Shown: positions 57,600 through 64,000 of the stretch, one piece after another | Numbering within the stretch: the first letter of the stretch is position 1 | Layout of the letters: each line of letters starts with the position of its first letter | Origin: Tubulanus polymorphus | Taxonomy: Eukaryota; Nemertea; Palaeonemertea; Tubulaniformes; Tubulanidae | Reading direction: 5' to 3' | NCBI RefSeq assembly: GCF_964204645.1 | Contig: NW_027437446.1 | Coordinates: forward strand, 1 to 64,000 | Length of the DNA: 64,000 bases | The notes under the pieces: model-generated | Told to the model about the DNA's origin: nothing | What the model saw: only the letters and a program-made list of their open reading frames with translations | Databases searched by the model: none | Made by a program: the position numbers and the translations under genes

Positions 57600-60500
57600 C
57601 AAAAGTACTCAAATCGACCGGAAAAGCACATTTCGACCCGAAAACGTCGTTCAGCCCGAGAAAAGACGTTTTCTCATCAAATTCTCCCCTTATCGGAAAA
57701 CGAAAATGTCGATGCGCAAAAGTGCTCAAATCGACGGGAAAAGCACATTTCTACCCGAAAACGTCGTTCAGCGCGAGAAAAGACGTTTTCGCATCAAATT
57801 CTCCCCGTATCGGAAAACGAAAATGTCGATGCGCAAAAGTGCTCAAATCGACGGGAAAAGCACATTTCTACCCGAAAACGTCGTTCAGCGCGAGAAAAGG
57901 CGTTTTCTCATCAAATTCTCCCCGTATCCGAAAAACGAAAATGTCGATGCGCAAAAGCGCTCAAATCGACGGGAAAAGCACATTTCGACCCGAAAACGTC
58001 GTTCAGCCCGAGAAAAGACGTTTTCTCATCAAATTCTCCCCTTATCGGAAAACGAAAATGTCGATGCGCAAAAGCGCTCGAATCGACGGGAAAAGCACAT
58101 TTCGACCCGAAAACGTCGTTCAGCGCGAGAAAAGACGTTTTCTCATCAAATTCTCCCCGTATCCGAAAAACGAATATGTCGATGCGCAAAAGCGCTCGAA
58201 TCGACGGGAAAAGCACATTTCGACCCGAAAACGTCGTTCAGCGCGAGAAAAGACGTTTTCTCATCAAATTCTCCCCGTATCCGAAAAACGAAAATGTCGA
58301 TGCGCAAAAGTACTCAAATCGACGGGAAAAGCACATTTCTACCCGAAAACGTCGTTCAGCGCGAGAAAAGACCTTTTCTCATCAAATTCTCCCCGTATCG
58401 GAAAAACGAAAATGTCGATACGCAAAAGCGCTCAAATCGACGGGAAAAGCACATTTCGACCCGAAAACGTCGTTCAGCCCGAGAAAAGACGTTTTCTCAT
58501 CAAATTCTCCCCTTATCGGAAAACGAAAATGTCGATGCGCAAAAGCGCTCGAATCGACGGGAAAAGCACATTTCGACCCGAAAACGTCGTTCAGCGCGAG
58601 AAAAGACGTTTTCTCATCAAATTCTCCCCGTATCGGAAAAACGAAAATGTCGATGCGCAAAAGCGCTCGAATCGACGGGAAAAGCACATTTCGACCCGAA
58701 AACGTCGTTCAGCGCGAGAAAAGACGTTTTCTTATCAAATTCTCCCCGTATCGGAAAAACGAAAATGTCGATGCGCGAAAGCGCTCAAATCGACGGGAAA
58801 AGCACATTCCGACCCGAAAACGTCGTTCAGCCCGAGAAAAGACGTTTTCTCATCAAATTCTCCCCTTATCGGAAAACGAAAATGTCGATGCGCAAAAGCG
58901 CTCGAATCGACGGGAAAAGCACATTTCGACCCGAAAACGTCGTTCAGCGCGAGAAAAGACGTTTTCTCATGAAATTCTCCCCGTATCCGAAAAACGAATA
59001 TGTCGATGCGCAAAAGCGCTCGAATCGACGGGAAAAGCACATTTCGACCCGAAAACGTCGTTCAGCGCGAGAAAAGACGTTTTCTCATCAAATTCTCCCC
59101 GTATCCGAAAAACGAAAATGTCGATGCGCAAAAGTACTCAAATCGACGGGAAAAGCACATTTCTACCCGAAAACGTCGTTCAGCGCGAGAAAAGACGTTT
59201 TCTCATCAAATTCTCCCCTTATCGGAAAACGAAAATGTCGATGCGCAAAAGCGCTCGAATCGACGGGAAAAGCACATTTCGACCCGAAAACGTCGTTTAG
59301 CCCGAGAAAAGACGTTTTCTCATCAAATTCTTCCCGTATCGGAAAAACGAAAATGTCGATGCGCGAAAGCGCTCAAATCGACGGGAAAAGCACATTCCGA
59401 CCCGAAAACGTCGTTCAGCCCGAGAAAAGACGTTTTCTCATCAAATTCTCCCCGTATCCGAAAAACGAATATGTCGATGCGCAAAAGCGCTCGAATCGAC
59501 GGGAAAAGCACATTTCGACCCGAAAACGTCGTTCAGCGCGAGAAAAGACGTTTTCTCATCAAATTCTCCCCGTATCCGAAAAACGAAAATGTCGATGCGC
59601 AAAAGTACTCAAATCGACGGGAAAAGCACATTTCTACCCGAAAACGTCGTTCAGCGCGAGAAAAGACGTTTTCTCATCAAATTCTCCCCTTATCGGAAAA
59701 CGAAAATGTCGATGCGCAAAAGCGCTCGAATCGACGGGAAAAGCACATTTCGACCCGAAAACGTCGTTCAGCCCGAGAAAAGACGTTTTCTCATCAAATT
59801 CTCCCCTTATCGGAAAACGAAAATGTCGATGCGCAAAAGCGCTCGAATCGACGGGAAAAGCACATTTCGACCCGAAAACGTCGTTCAGCGCGAGAAAAGA
59901 CGTTTTCTCATCAAATTCTCCCCGTATCCGAAAAACGAAAATGCGCTCAAATCGACGGGAAAAGCACATTTCGACCCGAAAACGTCGTTCAGCGCGAGAA
60001 AAGACGTTTTCTCATCAAAATCTCCCCGTATCCGAAAAACGAAAATGTCGATGCGCAAAAGTACTCAAATCGACCGGAAAAGCACATTTCGACACGAAAA
60101 CGTCGTTCAGCGCGAGAAAAGACGTTTTCTCATCAAATTCTCCCCTTATCGGAAAACGAAAATGTCGATGCGCAAAAGTGCTCAAATCGACGGGAAAAGC
60201 ACATTTCTACCCGAAAACGTCGTTCAGCGCGAGAAAAGACGTTTTCTCATCAAATTCTCCCCGTATCGGAAAACGAAAATGTCGATGCGCAAAAGCGCTC
60301 GAATCGACGGGAAAAGTACATTTCGACCTAAAAACGTCGTTCAGCGCGAGAAAAGACGTTTTCTCATCAAATTCTCCCCGTATCCGAAAAACGAAAATGT
60401 CGATGCGTAAAGGCGCTCAAATCGACGGGAAAAGCACATTTCGACCCGAAAACGTCGTTCAGCGCGAGAAAAGACGTTTTCTCATCAAATTCTCCCCGTA

Positions 60501-63500
60501 TCGGAAAAACTAAAATGTCGATGCGCAAAAGTACTCAAATCGACGGGAAAAGCACATTTCTACCCGAAAACTTCGTTCAGCGCGAGAAAAGACGTTTTCT
60601 CATCAAATTCTCCCCGTATCGGAAAAACGAAAATGTCGATGCGCAAAAGAGCTCAAATCGAAGGGAAAAGCACATTTCGACCCGAAAACGTCGTTCAGCG
60701 CGAGAAAAGAAGTTTTCTCATCAAATTCTCCCCGTATCGGAAAAACGAAAATGTCGATACGCAAAAGCGCTCAAATCGACGGGAAAAGCACATTTCGACC
60801 CGAAAACGTCGTACAGCCCGAGAAAAGACGTTTTCTCATCAAATTCTCCCCTTATCGGAAAACGAAAATGTCGATGCGCAAAAGCGCTCGAATCGACGGG
60901 AAAAGCACATTTCGACCCGAAAACGTCGTTCAGCGCGAGAAAAGACGTTTTCTCATCAAATTCTCCCCGTATCCGAAAAACGAATATGTCGATGCGCAAA
61001 AGCGCTCGAATCGACGGGAAAAGCACATTTCGACCCGAAAACGTCGTTCAGCGCGAGAAAAGACGTTTTCTCATCAAATTCTCCCCGTATCCGAAAAACG
61101 AATATGTCGATGCGCAAAAGCGCTCGAATCGACGGGAAAAGCACATTTCGACCCGAAAACGTCGTTCAGCGCGAGAAAAGACGTTTTCTCATCAAATTCT
61201 CCCCGTATCCGAAAAACTAAAATGTCGATGCGCAAAAGTACTCAAATCGACGGGAAAAGCACATTTCTACCCGAAAACGTCGTTCAGCGCGAGAAAAGAC
61301 CTTTTCTCATCAAATTCTCCCCGTATCGGAAAAACGAAAATGTCGATACGCAAAAGCGCTCAAATCGACGGGAAAAGCACATTTCGACCCGAAAACGTCG
61401 TTCAGCCCGAGAAAAGACGTTTTCTCATCAAATTCTCCCCTTATCGGAAAACGAAAATGTCGATGCGCAAAAGCGCTCGAATCGACGGGAAAAGCACATT
61501 TCGACCCGAAAACGTCGTTCAGCCCGAGAAAAGACGTTTTCTCATCAAATTCTCCCCTTATCGGAAAACGAAAATGTCGATGCGCAAAAGCGCTCGAATC
61601 GACGGGAAAAGCACATTTCGACCCGAAAACGTCGTTCAGCGCGAGAAAAGACGTTTTCTCATCAAATTCTCCCCGTATCGGAAAAACGAAAATGTCGATG
61701 CGCAAAAGTACTCAAATCGACGGGAAAAGCACATTTCTACCCGAAAACTTCGTTCAGCGCGAGAAAAGACGTTTTCTCATCAAATTCTCCCCGTATCGGA
61801 AAAACGAAAATGTCGATGCGCAAAAGAGCTCAAATCGAAGGGAAAAGCACATTTCGACCCGAAAACGTCGTTCAGCGCGAGAAAAGAAGTTTTCTCATCA
61901 AATTCTCCCCGTATCGGAAAAACGAAAATATCGATACGCAAAAGCGCTCAAATCGACGGGAAAAGCACATTCCGACCCGAAAACGTCGTACAGCCCGAGA
62001 AAAGACGTTTTCTCATCAAATTCTCCCCTTATCGGAAAACGAAAATGTCGATGCGCCAAAAGCGCTCGAATCGACGGGAAAAGCACATTTCGACCCGAAA
62101 ACGTCGTTCAGCGCGAGAAAAGACGTTTTCTCATCAAATTCTCCCCGTATCCGAAAAACGAATATGTCGATGCGCAAAAGCGCTCGAATCGACGGGAAAA
62201 GCACATTTCGACCCGAAAACGTCGTTCAGCGCGAGAAAAGACGTTTTCTCATCAAATTCTCCCCGTATCCGAAAAACGAAAATGTCGATGCGCAAAAGTA
62301 CTCAAATCGACGGGAAAAGCACATTTCTACCCGAAAACGTTCAGCGCGAGAAAAGACGTTTTCTCATCAAATTCTCCCCGTATCGGAAAAACGAAAATGT
62401 CGATGCGCAAAAGTACTCAAATCGACGGGAAAAGTACATTTCTACCCGAAAACTTCGTTCAGCGCGAGAAAAGACGTTTTCTCATCAAATTCCCCCCGTA
62501 TCGGAAGAACGAAAATGTCGATGCGCAAAAGCGCTCAAATCGAAGGGAAAAGCACATTTCGACCCGAAAACGTCGTTCAGCGCGAGAAAAGAAGTTTTCT
62601 CATCAAATTCACCCCGTATCGGAAAAACGAAAATGTCGATACGCAAAAGCGCTCAAATCGACGGGAAAAGCACATTTCGACCCGAAAACGTCGTTCAGCC
62701 CGAGAAAAGACGTTTTCTCATCAAATTCTCCCCTTATCGGAAAACGAAAATGTCGATGCGCAAAAGCGCTCAAATCGACGGGAAAAGCACAATTCGTCCC
62801 GAATACGTCGTTCAGCGCGAGAAAAGACGTTTTCTCATCAAATTCTCCCCGTATCGGAAAAACGAAAATGTCGATGCGCAAATGCGCTCAAATCGACCGG
62901 AAAAGCACATTTCGACCCGAAAACGTCGTTCAGCGCGAGAAAAGACGTTTTCTCATCAAATTCTCCCCTTATCGGAAAAACGAAAATGTCGATGCGCAAA
63001 AGCGCTCAAATCGACGGGAAAAGCACATTTCGACCCGAAAACGTCGTTCAGCGCGAGAAAAGACGTTTTCTCATCAAATTCTCCCCGTATCGGAAAAACG
63101 AAAATGTCGATGCGCAAAAGCGCTCAAATCGACGGGAAAAGCACATTTCGACCCGAAAACGTCGTTCAGCGCGAGAAAAGACGTTTTCTCATCAAATTCT
63201 CCCCGTATCGGAAAAACGAAAATGTCGATGCGCAAAAGCGCTCAAATCGACGGGAAAAGCACATTTCGACCCGAAAACGTCGTTCAGCCCGAGAAAAGAC
63301 GTTTTCTCATCAAATTCTCCCCTTATCGGAAAACGAAAATGTCGATGCGCAAAAGCGCTCGAATCGACGGGAAAAGCACATTTCGACCCGAAAACGTCGT
63401 TCAGCGCGAGAAAAGACGTTTTCTCATCAAATTCTCCCCGTATCCGAAAAACGAATATGTCGATGCGCAAAAGCGCTCGAATCGACGGGAAAAGCACATT

Positions 63501-64000
63501 TCGACCCGAAAACGTCGTTCAGCGCGAGAAAAGACGTTTTCTCATCAAATTCTCCCCGTATCCGAAAAACGAAAATGTCGATGCGCAAAAGTACTCAAAT
63601 CGACGGGAAAAGCACATTTCTACCCGAAAACGTCGTTCAGCGCGAGAAAAGACCTTTTCTCATCAAATTCTCCCCGTATCGGAAAAACGAAAATGTCGAT
63701 ACGCAAAAGCGCTCAAATCGACGGGAAAAGCACATTTCGACCCGAAAACGTCGTTCAGCGCGAGAAAAGACGTTTTCTCATCAAATTCTCCCCGTATCGG
63801 AAAAACGAAAATGTCGATGCGCAAAAGCGCTCGAATCGACGGGAAAAGCACATTTCGACCCGAAAACGTCGTTCAGCGCGAGAAAAGACGTTTTCTCATC
63901 AAATTCTCCCCGTATCGGAAAAACGAAAATGTCGATGCGCGAAAGCGCTCAAATCGACGGGAAAAGCACATTCCGACCCGAAAACGTCGTTCAGCCCGAG
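57600..64000 (+). repeat. Distinct satellite subdomain with 117-bp monomers
   Basis: From about 57.6 kb monomers carry CAGCCCGAG, CTCGAATCG, GTACTCAAATCG, TTTCTACCCG, GAATATGTCG and the shorter TATCGGAAAACG that makes 117-bp units. Blocks recur at offset 5,281 bp (about 57911-58450 and 63192-63730) and 1,177 bp (marker AAAAGAGCTCAAATCGAAGGG at about 60643 and 61820). The order of variants is otherwise irregular. Confidence 0.65.

Larger units (their letters stand above)
23856..64000 (+). repeat. 118-bp CpG-rich satellite array, about 340 monomers
   Basis: A head-to-tail array that continues past the window. The common monomer is 118 bp: GAAAAACGAAAATGTCGATG, CGCAAAAGCGCTCAAATCGA, CGGGAAAAGCACATTTCGAC, CCGAAAACGTCGTTCAGCGC, GAGAAAAGACGTTTTCTCAT, CAAATTCTCCCCGTATCG. 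It holds about 15 CpG and no TAA, TAG or TGA on the + strand. Recurrent variants include GAGAAAAGAAG, GAGAAAATACG, a one-base-shorter GAGAAAAGAGTTTT, GTACATTT, CTTATCAGAAAAAATGAAATTG, and, after about 57.6 kb, CAGCCCGAG, CTCGAATCG, GTACTCAAATCG and TTTCTACCCG. The first monomer is truncated and has an 8-bp deletion, as expected at an array edge. No interruption by unique DNA is seen. It is centromeric, pericentromeric or heterochromatic-type satellite; which one cannot be told. Confidence 0.97.

Noticed and set aside
23934-60513. Very long + strand open frames (up to 1,485 codons) across the satellite
   Set aside because: They overlap in all three phases, share one 118-residue period that is only the 118-bp monomer read in turn, and have no gene-like start or end. 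They result from a stop-free repeat.
23996-63851. Many 60-130 codon minus strand frames in the array
   Set aside because: They recur with the monomer and end at fixed stops in it. They are shadows of the satellite.
23856-64000. CRISPR array
   Set aside because: The whole 118-bp unit is repeated with no unique spacers, and the context is eukaryotic.

Overview
This window comes from an animal (metazoan) genome, probably an aquatic invertebrate; the species cannot be read from the sequence. The evidence is a Polinton/Maverick (adintovirus-like) DNA element with a chromodomain integrase, a tRNA-headed SINE-like repeat, and a 40 kb eukaryotic satellite. There are no bacterial features.

Layout. 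1-1206: non-coding DNA with three diverged ~300 bp repeats. 1207-18085: a very AT-rich Polinton (element 1). On the + strand are small element genes, the integrase and a truncated packaging ATPase. On the - strand is a tightly packed block: a zinc-finger protein, the major capsid protein, membrane/coiled-coil proteins, the penton (minor capsid) protein, further small conserved Polinton proteins, a short conserved protein, and a protein-primed-type family B DNA polymerase with N-terminal zinc fingers. 17672-18085 is a terminal region with a long palindrome and 46-bp end repeats. 18086-23855: part of a second, diverged Polinton (element 2) in the same orientation. It holds a decayed polymerase split by a 1.26 kb insertion (with the SINE inside), a decayed short gene, and its own palindromic terminus ending in CT at 23855. 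23856-64000: an uninterrupted CpG-rich 118-bp satellite, about 340 monomers, with several higher-order duplications; it runs off the window.

How the genes work together. Integrase inserts the element, the polymerase copies it, and the double-jelly-roll capsid protein, penton protein and packaging ATPase would form and fill a virion-like particle. No cysteine (Ulp1-like) maturation protease is visible. Most large genes of element 1 carry one to three lesions (a stop codon or single-base frameshift), so the element looks recently inactivated. Element 2 is much more decayed. Nearly every structural gene begins in a TAAATG context, whereas the polymerase and the short gene use a different AT-rich upstream block. 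This suggests two promoter classes. The long open frames across the satellite arise from the repeat's composition and period and are not genes.
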